Shown here piece by piece: positions 33,863-42,091 of a DNA stretch of 64,000 bases. The translations under genes and the position numbers were made by a program. Under the pieces are notes generated by a model. That model saw nothing but the letters and a program-made list of their open reading frames with translations. It did not search any database and was not told where the DNA came from. Source of the stretch: JAJECS01 sp965243625 (lineage in GTDB: Bacteria; Chloroflexota; UBA11872); NCBI GenBank assembly GCA_965243625.1, contig CBDEVI010000002.1, positions 930,001 through 994,000 of the forward strand, given 5' to 3'. The number at the start of each line of letters is the position of its first letter. The first letter of the stretch is position 1.

Positions 33863-36190
33863 CTACTCCTTCCGGCGAGACTCGCCGGCCATCGAGACGA
33901 CGCCCGGATTGGCCGACGGATCGGCCAGGGGCTCGGGCGACGCGAAGCGTCGCACCACGTTCTCGGTCACGCGTGAAACCGTGTTTTCGTAGTCGTTATA
34001 GGACAGGCACGAGCGCCAGGCGATGGAGCCCACCGAGAACACGCCGCCGCCGTTAGGCGTCTCGAAGTAAGTCATGTCGGCGCGAATGAACGGGTGGTAC
34101 TCCCCGGGCGTTGTCGGATCCCCAACCGACACGCCGTCGATGCCGCGCGTGTACCAGAGCGCTTCGTCGGCCAACCCGACGAACTTGTCGGAGTGACCCA
34201 GTGAAGAGGCCAGCAGCAGCGTGTGCGGCGGCGTGCCGAGGCTGAAATCCAGCCGGTCCATCTCGTAGCCGGCGGCGCCGTGATTGACCACCAGCGACGG
34301 AATGTCGCCGATGGGCTCGTCGTCACCGATGCCCTCGAAGATGAAGGCCGCGCGCGGATCGTGGCTGTCCGGCTGCCGGATGTAGGGCGACCCCTTGTCG
34401 AACCCCGCCGAGCCGCAGCCGATGCCCACCAGGGCCTGGGGCGGGCGGCCGCGGTTGCGCCAGGTGCCGCCCAGTTCGCCGGTGGTGGCGAGCACTCGCT
34501 CGGCCGGCGGGTGCTCGAAGGGCCAGCTCGTGCCCCAGCGCCGCACCTCCACCACGTGCGGGCGGTTCGGGTCGACGGCGGCGACGCCGAAGAAGCCGTT
34601 GCCGCCCAGGTACATCAGGCGCCCGCCGTCGTTCAGATAGGTCTCCAGCCCCTCGATCATCGGAGAGGTCCAATACTCCGGGTGCGAAGCCGAGACGATG
34701 ACGCGGTGCCGCTTGAGGAGATCGGCGCCCTGGGCGTGGAGGTCGTGGTCGGTGATCACGTCGTATTCCAGGCCGCGGGCCTCCAGCCAGTCGATCACGT
34801 AGGGGTCCGCGGGGAACCGCGACGGCGCCGACCAGACGCGGTAGCGATAGGTGGGTCGCATGTTCAGGATCGGCCGGCGCCAGGAGCACAGCGCCGCGCC
34901 CGTCCCGTCGGAGTGAAAGTCGTACAGCCCCGGCATCGGATTCGCCCGCAGAAACTCATGCGCCGCCGGATTGAGACTGGGATCCGCATTCGGGACCCGC
35001 TCGGGGCTCCAGAACCCGCCGTCCACGTCGCGGAAGTTGGCATAGGTGACGTAGGACACCGTGGACATCAACACGCCGATCGGGGCCGTCTCGGCATCGT
35101 CGGCGGGCCGCACGAAGAAGGTGATGTAGTCCTCGTCGTCGCCCGAGCGCACCCAGGCGGCGTAGACGCCGCTGCGCAGGTCGTCCGGCACCGTCAGCTC
35201 GAAGTCGACTTCCCAGCAGGCGTCTTCGAGGTCGTCGTCGTGGAAATGAATGGCGCCGTATTCGTCTTGCGCTAGCCGGTAGTTCGTCTCGCGCCCGGTG
35301 TAGTTGTGGCCGGTGACGCCGCGGGTGGGCATCTGCACCGCGCGCCCATGGAGGCCGTGCGGACCTACGTCGGTCACGCGGTCGGTGCCGATGTCCCGGC
35401 TGAAGTCCCAGGCGGCCACGAGCCCCGCCATCGCCAGCGAGTCGCCGCCCCGCGCCAGGGCTTCAATCTCGTCGCTGGAGAGCGCGCGGTCGTAGACGCG
35501 GGGCGCGTCGATCTTGCCGTTGAAGTGGGAGTGCGTGAGCACCGTGCCACCCTCGCGGGACTCGACCGCGGCGGCCATCACGAGCGGGGCGCCCTCCGAA
35601 GGGCGCGAGCCGGGCGCGGTCGTCACCGCGACCCCGCGACCGCGCTCGACCGGCCACGGGTGCCTGGGGAGCTGATAGACCGCCAGGCGCTGCGAATCCG
35701 AGTCATAGGTCATGGCCGCGAACGTCCACTGGTGTTCGACTAGCGGCGCGGCGGGGCTGGCAATCGTCATGCCTCCCGCGCCGTCCCCGACCTGGCCGAC
35801 GAGTTGGCCGCCGATGCCGATGAACAGGCCGTAGCCGGCGCTGTCTGGCGCTTCGAGGCCGAGGGTGATGATGCCCTGCGCCTCCTCCTTCGCGGGAGTG
35901 GTCGGCATGATCCAGGCAGCGACCGTGAAGCTGTCGAGCTGTCCCAGTTCGTCGGCGTATGGAATCTGCACGCTGGAGCCGGTGCGGATTTCCTGCTCGC
36001 GGCCGGCGTAGTCGCCGCTGAGGGCGGATTCGACCATCGGGGCCTTGAACCCGGGCCCGCGGGGGTTGTTGTCGCAGTGCACGATCCGGACGAGATCGGC
36101 CCGGTAGCTCGGATGGGCGCTGCTGACCATGAAGCGCACCGTGTCGCCGGGCGCGACGTGCAGGGGATCGCAATAGCCGACGATCTTCAT
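33863..36190 (-). CDS. N,N-dimethylformamidase-like large subunit with LamG-type insertion
   Basis: A 775-residue protein. MKIVGYCDPLHVAPGDTVRF is the typical beta-strand start of DMFase large subunits; residues about 70-250 form a concanavalin/LamG-like unit (DSFTVAAWIMPTT, FNGKIDAPRVYDRALSSDEIEAL). The catalytic domain from about 300 includes VTYANFRD, LYDFHSDG, LCSWRRPILNM and SASHPEYWT. In the Paracoccus enzyme a mononuclear iron is held by two Tyr and one Glu; Tyr383, Tyr423 and Glu505 lie at closely comparable spacing here and are candidates. The small subunit is not encoded nearby. Amide hydrolysis is the expected reaction, but the substrate may not be dimethylformamide. Confidence 0.85.
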   Translation of the reverse strand: MKIVGYCDPLHVAPGDTVRFMVSSAHPSYRADLVRIVHCDNNPRGPGFKAPMVESALSGDYAGREQEIRTGSSVQIPYADELGQLDSFTVAAWIMPTTPAKEEAQGIITLGLEAPDSAGYGLFIGIGGQLVGQVGDGAGGMTIASPAAPLVEHQWTFAAMTYDSDSQRLAVYQLPRHPWPVERGRGVAVTTAPGSRPSEGAPLVMAAAVESREGGTVLTHSHFNGKIDAPRVYDRALSSDEIEALARGGDSLAMAGLVAAWDFSRDIGTDRVTDVGPHGLHGRAVQMPTRGVTGHNYTGRETNYRLAQDEYGAIHFHDDDLEDACWEVDFELTVPDDLRSGVYAAWVRSGDDEDYITFFVRPADDAETAPIGVLMSTVSYVTYANFRDVDGGFWSPERVPNADPSLNPAAHEFLRANPMPGLYDFHSDGTGAALCSWRRPILNMRPTYRYRVWSAPSRFPADPYVIDWLEARGLEYDVITDHDLHAQGADLLKRHRVIVSASHPEYWTSPMIEGLETYLNDGGRLMYLGGNGFFGVAAVDPNRPHVVEVRRWGTSWPFEHPPAERVLATTGELGGTWRNRGRPPQALVGIGCGSAGFDKGSPYIRQPDSHDPRAAFIFEGIGDDEPIGDIPSLVVNHGAAGYEMDRLDFSLGTPPHTLLLASSLGHSDKFVGLADEALWYTRGIDGVSVGDPTTPGEYHPFIRADMTYFETPNGGGVFSVGSIAWRSCLSYNDYENTVSRVTENVVRRFASPEPLADPSANPGVVSMAGESRRKE

Positions 36191-36299
36191 GCCTTACCGG
36201 TCCTTTGCCGCAAGGTGCGCCGAGTCATCCGCCGAGCGCGACGCCAAGCATGCCGCAGAACGCCCGATCACGCGTTTTCGACGCTCAGGCGTGGACGCC

Positions 36300-37313
36300 C
36301 TACGCGAGCGACTCCGGCCGGCCGTGCGCGGCCGAAGCATACGCCGCGTGCACCGCGCGCAGCGCCGCCAGGCCGTCGGCGGCCGAGAGCGGCGGATCGA
36401 TCTCACCCAGGCAGGCGCGCAGCGTCAGGTCCACCCAGCCCGTGTAGGGCGCGCCGCGATCCTCGTAGAGCGTGCGTCGCACCTTGGCGTCGTCGCCGCG
36501 GCCGGAGCACCACATCAACCGCGGCGACGCGGCGGCATCGGTTTGCAGCCAGCCCCGCGAGCCGTAGATCGTCAAGCCTTGATGGCCTTTTTCCTCCATC
36601 ACGTAGCCGGAGAACAGCGACACCAGCGCGCCGCCGGACAAGCGCATGTTGACCAGGGCCAGGTCTTCGACGTCGATTGGCGCGCCGCCCACGACGCCCG
36701 TCAGCGCCTGCACCTGCTCGATGTCGCGGCCGGTGACGTAGCGAATCAGGTCCACGAAGTGAATTCCCAACCAGACCAGGTGTCCGCCGCCGGCCCTGGC
36801 CCGCTCGAAGGTCCAGTCGGGCTCGGTGAGCTCCTGGATGCGGGCCTGGTCCGCCACCTGCGTCGCCCGCACGGCGTACAGCTCGCCGATGCCGCCCTCG
36901 GCGATGATGCGTCGAGCGTCGCCCATGTCCGGGCGCATGCGGTTGGCCAGCGCCAGCATGAGCGGCACGCCCTTCTCGTCGGCGAGCCGCGCCAGCGGCG
37001 CAAAGTCCTCGGGGTCCACGCAGGCCGGCTTCTCCGCCATGATCGGAATGCCGGCGTTGAGCAGCGCCTCGATTGCCGGCGGCGAATTGGACGCCACCAG
37101 CGACACGATGGCCATGTCGGGGCGCACCGCCGCTACAAGGTCGTCGACGGACGTATGCCGGCCCACGAGCTTCGAGCCGACAACGCCGAGCAGACCGTCA
37201 TCGCCGTCGTCGACCACGTGCGCGGCCTCGATCCGCTCCACGTCGCGGATGGCCTCGGCATAGGGCATTCGGTGCTTGGCTTCGGACTCGGTGATGAACG
37301 CGACGGTGGCCAA
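36300..37313 (-). CDS. Gfo/Idh/MocA family oxidoreductase
   Basis: A 337-residue protein: N-terminal Rossmann fold starting VAFITESEAKHRMPYAEAI (an unusual first motif lacking the standard GxGxxG), the EKP motif in IMAEKPACVDPE (near 93-95), and the GGGHLVWLGIHFVDLIRYVTG segment corresponding to the catalytic Gx(3)DxxxH helix. It would oxidise or reduce a sugar or inositol-like compound with NAD(P). It lies 109 bases upstream of the DMFase-like gene on the same strand. Confidence 0.88.
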   Translation of the reverse strand: MATVAFITESEAKHRMPYAEAIRDVERIEAAHVVDDGDDGLLGVVGSKLVGRHTSVDDLVAAVRPDMAIVSLVASNSPPAIEALLNAGIPIMAEKPACVDPEDFAPLARLADEKGVPLMLALANRMRPDMGDARRIIAEGGIGELYAVRATQVADQARIQELTEPDWTFERARAGGGHLVWLGIHFVDLIRYVTGRDIEQVQALTGVVGGAPIDVEDLALVNMRLSGGALVSLFSGYVMEEKGHQGLTIYGSRGWLQTDAAASPRLMWCSGRGDDAKVRRTLYEDRGAPYTGWVDLTLRACLGEIDPPLSAADGLAALRAVHAAYASAAHGRPESLA

Positions 37314-37443
37314 GGAACTATCCCTTCACTGAGCGCACCTAGCGTGCACGCTAGACAGTCTATGCCCGCGCGAGGTGGTCAGGAATCGTAGTTGCCCGGC
37401 CCGGCCTTGGGAGGGCGTATGAGGCGCCGATGTGTGACCGGCG

Positions 37444-37704
37444 TCAGATTGGGCGATACGCGCGGCCACGGCGGGCGACGCGAACTACCAGGATTACCAG
37501 CTCGTCGTCGAGGAGCTCGTACACGATGCGGTAATCGCCCACGCGCAGGCGGCGGAGACCGCGCAGCCCGCCCTTGAGGACGCTGCCCGCCAACGGCTGT
37601 TCGCCGAGTCCGTCGATGGCACGGACCAAGCGCGTCCTCGCCGGATTGGGAATTCGGGCCAGTTCTCGCGACGCGCTGCGCTTAATCCGAACCGAGTAGG
37701 TCAC
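37444..37704 (-). CDS. relE: RelE/ParE-type toxin
   Basis: An 86-residue RelE-superfamily protein: YSVRIKRSASRELARI, SVLKGGLRGLRRLRVGDYRIVYELLDDELVILVVRVARRGRAY. The basic LRGLRRLRVGDYRIVY core and C-terminal Arg/Tyr residues are those that bind and cut mRNA in the ribosomal A site in RelE proteins. GTG start at 37702-37704, inside the antitoxin gene, giving a 23-base overlap. Confidence 0.93.
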   Translation of the reverse strand: MTYSVRIKRSASRELARIPNPARTRLVRAIDGLGEQPLAGSVLKGGLRGLRRLRVGDYRIVYELLDDELVILVVRVARRGRAYRPI

Positions 37705-37903
37705 GCCTGACCTCGTCCCAGTCCAGCACCGGGTCCGCGGGATCCCGCAGCCGGTCCAGAGCTACGGAGAGGTCGTCAAAGTTCTCCAGGTATTGCTCCA
37801 GCGCCTGGCGCACTACGGCGGCGCGACTGCGCTGGAGCATTGCCGCCGCCGCGTCCAACGATTCCGCCAGTTCGTCCGGCACGCGCGCGGTGATCTGGGT
37901 CAT
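37682..37903 (-). CDS. relB: RelB-type ribbon-helix-helix antitoxin
   Basis: A 73-residue antitoxin: MTQITARVPDELAESLDAAAAML and SRAAVVRQALEQYLENF form a CopG/MetJ-type ribbon-helix-helix, and the acidic tail (LDWDEVRRDLLGSD) would neutralise RelE. ATG at 37901-37903 is preceded by GGAGG at 7-base spacing, so it is preferred to an ATG 14 codons upstream. Expected to repress its own promoter with RelE. Confidence 0.92.
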   Translation of the reverse strand: MTQITARVPDELAESLDAAAAMLQRSRAAVVRQALEQYLENFDDLSVALDRLRDPADPVLDWDEVRRDLLGSD

Positions 37904-37945
37904 GGCACAACCTCCGAGTCGCAGCGCGATGTCGCGTGATCTCAC

Positions 37946-37974
37946 TCAATGTCAATGACATTGAATGAATTATA
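37946..37974 (-). promoter_or_regulatory. relBE promoter -10 and palindromic operator
   Basis: A perfect 9+1+9 inverted repeat, TCAATGTCA-A-TGACATTGA (37946-37964), lies directly downstream of a consensus TATAAT (37974-37969, minus strand) in an AT-rich patch. Transcription would begin around 37962, inside the palindrome, leaving a leader of about 60 bases. This fits repression of relBE by the RelB-RelE complex. No good -35 hexamer was found. Confidence 0.72.
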
Positions 37975-37997
37975 TTAGCGCCGAAAACGCTTCCGGT

Positions 37998-39293
37998 CTA
38001 CTCCTCGGGCACCGTCAGCGGCGCGAGCATTTCGTCGGTGATGTAGCGCCCCAGGCCGAACAGCTTGCGGTCGGAGTACCAGAGGATGCGCTCGCCCTCG
38101 CGCTCCGTGAGGCTGGAATACATCGACAGCCAGGGCCGGTAGTGCGGGGCCACGCCCACGCCGTCGGTGTCGAACAGCAGCAGCGGCTCGCTGAACCAGA
38201 GCGGTTGGTGGGCGTTGGGGCGGAACTCGCCGACCGCCAGGAACTGCGGCCGCCGGCTGTCGCTGTTGAGCGGGCCGAAACCGTTGTAGCCCCAGCCGTC
38301 ATGATTCTGCAGCAGTTGGATGTAGCGCCCGTCGTGCAGCCGGTAGAGCGGCGTGGGGGAGACCGGGTTCTCCATCGGGGCGCCGCCGTCGCGAAAGCGG
38401 AGCATCTCGCTCGGGCGCCACGAGTGGCCGTCGTCGGCGGAGACCGTATACCAGATCTGCCCGTTGGGCGTGCGCATGCTGGCGAACAGGCGACCGTCCG
38501 GCAGCAGCACCAGGCCGGGCTCCTGGCAGAAGGAGTATCCGGCGGTGTATTCGGTGTCGAACATGACCGGTGACGACACGAGATCGTCGCTGTCGGGCAG
38601 CCAGGTCAGCTCCAGGTCGCGCGGGTCCGGCTCGTCGTCGATGTTCTCGAAGCGCAGGAATTCCACGTGGCAATCGCCGACGCCGCGCGGCGCTTTGGCG
38701 GAGGCCGGCGTGCGGCGCCGCACGCGCTCGGAGGTCCAACGGGTGATGCCCACGATGTGCTTGTTGTTGCGATCGCGAATCGGCTTCTGCCACACGATGC
38801 ACGACGCACCAGCCTTGGGATCGGGCAGGTCGAAACGGGTGTGCCGGAAGGGAATCTGCACGTTGCCGTCCATCCAGGTGCGGCCGTCGTCGTCCGACAC
38901 CTTGCACTCCAGGAACGCGTTGGTATAGCTGTCGCCCAGGCCCGTGCTGCGGTTGTAGAAGCAATAGATGCGCCCGTTTTGGCTCATGACCGGAAAGCCG
39001 AACGACGCGACCTGGCCGGGGTAGCGGCTCGGACCCGCCAGCACGTCGGGGCCGGTCCAGGTGCGCCCGCCGTCCTCGCTGCGTCGGACCATGATCGACT
39101 CGTCGGCGGCGTGCTCCTGGGTGCAGTAGGTCCAGATGGCCAGCAGCGCGCCCTCGCGGGTGAGGCTGACCAGCACGTGGTCCACCGACTCCTGCCACTC
39201 CGGCGGGGCGGGCGGCAGGAAGAATGCGAGATCGGGGTTGGTGCGACGCCAGTCGTCGGAATAGGTCTGGTGCTGGCTCTCGTCAATCATCAC
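37998..39293 (-). CDS. BNR/sialidase-fold protein
   Basis: A 431-residue propeller protein with Asp-boxes RRSEDGGRTWTGP, KVSDDDGRTWMDG and TVSADDGHSWRPS. It is clearly paralogous to the protein at 45973: both share WYTVSADDGHSW or WYSVSSDDGQSW, EMLRF followed by a GG-P stretch, PLYRLHDGRY or PLYKLRDGRY, SRRP, and an ILWY(S/C)DR region near the C-terminus. No signal peptide. The ORF's ATG at 39291-39293 is followed by a second ATG one codon later. Function within the GH33-like superfamily is undefined. Confidence 0.88.
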   Translation of the reverse strand: MMIDESQHQTYSDDWRRTNPDLAFFLPPAPPEWQESVDHVLVSLTREGALLAIWTYCTQEHAADESIMVRRSEDGGRTWTGPDVLAGPSRYPGQVASFGFPVMSQNGRIYCFYNRSTGLGDSYTNAFLECKVSDDDGRTWMDGNVQIPFRHTRFDLPDPKAGASCIVWQKPIRDRNNKHIVGITRWTSERVRRRTPASAKAPRGVGDCHVEFLRFENIDDEPDPRDLELTWLPDSDDLVSSPVMFDTEYTAGYSFCQEPGLVLLPDGRLFASMRTPNGQIWYTVSADDGHSWRPSEMLRFRDGGAPMENPVSPTPLYRLHDGRYIQLLQNHDGWGYNGFGPLNSDSRRPQFLAVGEFRPNAHQPLWFSEPLLLFDTDGVGVAPHYRPWLSMYSSLTEREGERILWYSDRKLFGLGRYITDEMLAPLTVPEE

Positions 39294-39395
39294 CGCGCGC
39301 CTCCTTTGTCCGGGCGCCGTTCCCGACGGTCGAGTTCGAGCCCCGGTCCAGCGGCGAGTGCGGGATCATAGCCCACGCCTGCGGCCGCCCCGTCG

Positions 39396-40121
39396 CTATA
39401 CCGCGCGGAACTCCTGCGCCGCGCGGCGCTCGCGCGCCTGCCGCACCTGCAAGTCCTTGCGCGCGATCCGCTCTTGCGTCGCCACCTCGGCCTGCCGCCG
39501 CGCTCGCCACACTTCGGCCAGCCCGCCGTAGAACAGCAGGTAGGTGATCCCATGGAGCAGCACAAACCACTGCTGCACCGAGAGGAAGCGACGAAATCCG
39601 GTGAAATTGAGCACGACGAGGGCCGAGAGGCCGGTGGGCACGCCGTAGGCCATGCGCACGAGGCCGCTCATGATGATGAACAGCAAGGGCATCTGCGCGC
39701 CCTCGATTCGCCGCAGCGGAATGGCGACGGCGGCGTGCAGCAGGCCGCTCAAAAAGGCCCAGGTGCCGGCGAGCCCGACGTAAGCCGCGGCCGGGACCAC
39801 GGAGTCGGACCACACCACCAGCCACAACAGGAAGCCGGCGATGCCCGCGGCGGCTCCCAGCGCGGCGTCCGCAAACACCAAACCACGCGCCGGGCGAAAC
39901 TCGCGCAGGCCAAGCGCCACGGCCAGCGCCAGCGCGCCGTCCGCGAGAGCGAAGACGCCGAAGACGATGGCCGGCGGCGCCTTGAGGTCCTGGGGCCACA
40001 GCAGTCCGATCTGCGCGTTGGCGTAGAGCAGCGGCACCACGGCACGCACAATCAGCAGCCACCAGCGGGATCGAGGGACAACGACCGTCTTCAACTCGAC
40101 GGCGGACGCTTGAACCGTCAT
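39396..40121 (-). CDS. Membrane protein with HdeD/DUF308-like repeats
   Basis: A 241-residue integral membrane protein with about six helices and a basic cytosolic tail (RRQAEVATQERIARKDLQVRQARERR). The motif VFGVFALADGALALAVALG followed by FRPARG resembles VFA(M)ADGALLLV and FAPARR of the protein at 43077, so the two share a domain related to HdeD. No function is known. It is divergent from the phytanoyl-CoA dioxygenase-like gene. Confidence 0.8.
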   Translation of the reverse strand: MTVQASAVELKTVVVPRSRWWLLIVRAVVPLLYANAQIGLLWPQDLKAPPAIVFGVFALADGALALAVALGLREFRPARGLVFADAALGAAAGIAGFLLWLVVWSDSVVPAAAYVGLAGTWAFLSGLLHAAVAIPLRRIEGAQMPLLFIIMSGLVRMAYGVPTGLSALVVLNFTGFRRFLSVQQWFVLLHGITYLLFYGGLAEVWRARRQAEVATQERIARKDLQVRQARERRAAQEFRAV

Positions 40122-40180
40122 TGGGGCAGCGAGTTCGTCAACGAGCGGTAAACTTCAGGGTCGCTGCCAGAGGTGTGCGC

Positions 40181-40957
40181 ATGGAAACGCTGACGCAGGA
40201 TCAACTCGACGCCTTCAACGAGCTGGGCTATTTGCGGCTCGAGAACGTCTTTGACGCCGAAACCGTCGCCCGGCAGTCGAAAGAGTTGGAGCGGCTCATG
40301 CAAGAGTGGGCCACGCAGGGTCCGGGGTGGAAAGGGCCATGGCGGCAAGCATATATGACCGCCGAGGAAGACCAACGTGCGAGATTAGACATTCTTGGCA
40401 ATCTCCCCGGGTATTCCGAGGAGTACTTCCGCGCCGTCACCGACGACAAGCTGGTCGGCGCGGTGGCCGACCTGCTCGGCACCGGCGTGGAGTACCACCA
40501 CACCATGCTGCACGCCAAGGGACCCGAGATGGGCACGCCGTTCCCGATGCACCAGGACTATCCGTTCTATGCGCACGAGGGGCCTGGCTACATTGACGCG
40601 CTGCTCCACATCGACGACGCCACGGAGGCCAACGGCTGCCTGAAGTTTCTACCGGGCAGCCACAAGCTCGGACCGCTGCCGCACATCGGACGCGTGGACT
40701 CCAAGGACACCCGCCCCCACCTGCCGGTGGACGAATACCGACTGGCCGATGCCACGCCCGTGCCTGCCAACGCCGGCGACGTGGTCTTCATGAGCTACCT
40801 GACGATTCACGGCTCGGATCCGAACCGCACCGATGGGTGGCGGCGATTGGTTCGCACGGGCTACCGCGATCCGCAGAACGTGCAGACCGGCGGGCACAAC
40901 TCCGGCGTGAACGGCCTGATTCTGCGCGGCCAGAAGCGGAATTTGGCGTTCGCGTAG
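40181..40957 (+). CDS. Phytanoyl-CoA dioxygenase (PhyH) family protein
   Basis: A 258-residue non-haem iron, 2-oxoglutarate-dependent oxygenase. The iron facial triad is His124 and Asp126 (MHQDYPFY) plus His210 (TIHGSDPNRT), and Arg216 in the same segment would bind 2-oxoglutarate. Short PhyH relatives hydroxylate varied small molecules, so a phytanoyl substrate need not be assumed. ATG at 40181 with AGAGG 8 bases upstream is preferred to a frame beginning at 40121. Confidence 0.92.
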   Translation: METLTQDQLDAFNELGYLRLENVFDAETVARQSKELERLMQEWATQGPGWKGPWRQAYMTAEEDQRARLDILGNLPGYSEEYFRAVTDDKLVGAVADLLGTGVEYHHTMLHAKGPEMGTPFPMHQDYPFYAHEGPGYIDALLHIDDATEANGCLKFLPGSHKLGPLPHIGRVDSKDTRPHLPVDEYRLADATPVPANAGDVVFMSYLTIHGSDPNRTDGWRRLVRTGYRDPQNVQTGGHNSGVNGLILRGQKRNLAFA

Positions 40958-40972
40958 CGATTTCGGCTGGAT

Positions 40973-40994
40973 CCCGGGCTGAATGCAGCCCGGG
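40973..40994. terminator. Hairpin between convergent genes
   Basis: CCCGGGCT / AGCCCGGG with a GAATGC loop, between the phytanoyl-CoA dioxygenase gene (stop 40957) and the nuclease-like gene (stop 41009). It is followed by CCACCGG like the palindrome at 13028. A bidirectional 3' hairpin; no U tract. Confidence 0.6.
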
Positions 40995-41008
40995 CCACCG
41001 GGCACGGA

Positions 41009-42058
41009 TTAGGGCGTGTCGGGTGGCTGAAACCCAGGGTTGATTTTCCACCCAATTTCCTCCAATTGATCGACCACGTCATCCAAAACGGCGTCGTACT
41101 CGACGCCCACGGGCAGGTGAATCCCGTAGAAGTTCTCGTCGCTAGACAGCCTGAGCGCGCGCTGAATCTCACCGAGGCTGACTGTGTGCCCCTTCATTTT
41201 CTCGTCAAAGTGCAGCCACAGAGGAGTATCGTCGCGGTTGGCCCACAGCTTGAAGTCGACTCCAAGCCACACGCTGGCGCCGCACAGCAGGAGTCGCCGT
41301 CCGTAACCGCCCAGATACGCCGTGAACCGGCCCGTGCGGCTCACCAACCCGGCGTCCTTCAGACGGGAAGTCACGCCGCTAATCAGACGCCGCAAGCCGA
41401 GCACGCGGCGCGGGAACTCGGGGCCTAGTTCTTCCGATCGAATCGGCAGGAATGCTCCTGCGTCCATTCGAGCGGCGAGCCCCTGCAGCTGCCGAATGTC
41501 CAATGCCGCCGCCGAATCTCCGTCCGCGCTCGCGCGGACGGCCATAGGGCCGAGCAAATCCGCCCAACTGGTGAGCACCAAGTGGCATTCGCCGTCTCCG
41601 ATGGTCGCGCTTTGCCTTCCAGACAGCTCCGAAATCGCGAACCTACTCGTCGCCCGCCGCCGTAGCTCATGCCACAGCGTTTCGGACCGCGCAGCCGGAG
41701 CTACTACCAGCAGCGCCGACGGACCAGCGGCGTTATTTCGCATTAGTCGAGCAAGGTAGGCGCCTGGCTGCCCTGACTGGAGTCCGGCCCAAAACTTCAC
41801 CTCGATGAGCAGGCGCTCCCTGCCGTCCTCATCGAATCCTGCAAGGTCCGGGCGACCCCCCTTCTCGTCGCTGACTTCAGTCTCCACCCGTGTGATGGGA
41901 CCGATTTCAGCGCCCCCGGACCGGAGCGCATCCCGCAGGGCGTCTCGGCACGCCGCCGACCGGGACAGGATGTAGCCCAGGGCTTCGATCGCCGTGTTCT
42001 CGGTGCTGTGCGTAACCCGTGGAACCAGGTATGCAAGCAGTGTCGAGTCGGTGGCCAT
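41009..42058 (-). CDS. PD-(D/E)XK nuclease family protein
   Basis: A 349-residue protein. The nuclease core is visible in residues 55-105: VETEVSDEKGGRPDL (Asp71) and LLIEVKFWAGLQSGQPGAYL (Glu86, Lys88), the PD-(D/E)XK pattern. The C-terminal half (from about 215, ISGVTSRLKDAGLVSRTGRF) is unidentified and may be a specificity domain. No methylase or other defence gene is adjacent, and no recognition function can be named. ATG at 42056-42058. Confidence 0.85.
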   Translation of the reverse strand: MATDSTLLAYLVPRVTHSTENTAIEALGYILSRSAACRDALRDALRSGGAEIGPITRVETEVSDEKGGRPDLAGFDEDGRERLLIEVKFWAGLQSGQPGAYLARLMRNNAAGPSALLVVAPAARSETLWHELRRRATSRFAISELSGRQSATIGDGECHLVLTSWADLLGPMAVRASADGDSAAALDIRQLQGLAARMDAGAFLPIRSEELGPEFPRRVLGLRRLISGVTSRLKDAGLVSRTGRFTAYLGGYGRRLLLCGASVWLGVDFKLWANRDDTPLWLHFDEKMKGHTVSLGEIQRALRLSSDENFYGIHLPVGVEYDAVLDDVVDQLEEIGWKINPGFQPPDTP

Positions 42059-42091
42059 GACTTCCGCCCTCCTACATGCTCAGCGGCCCTC

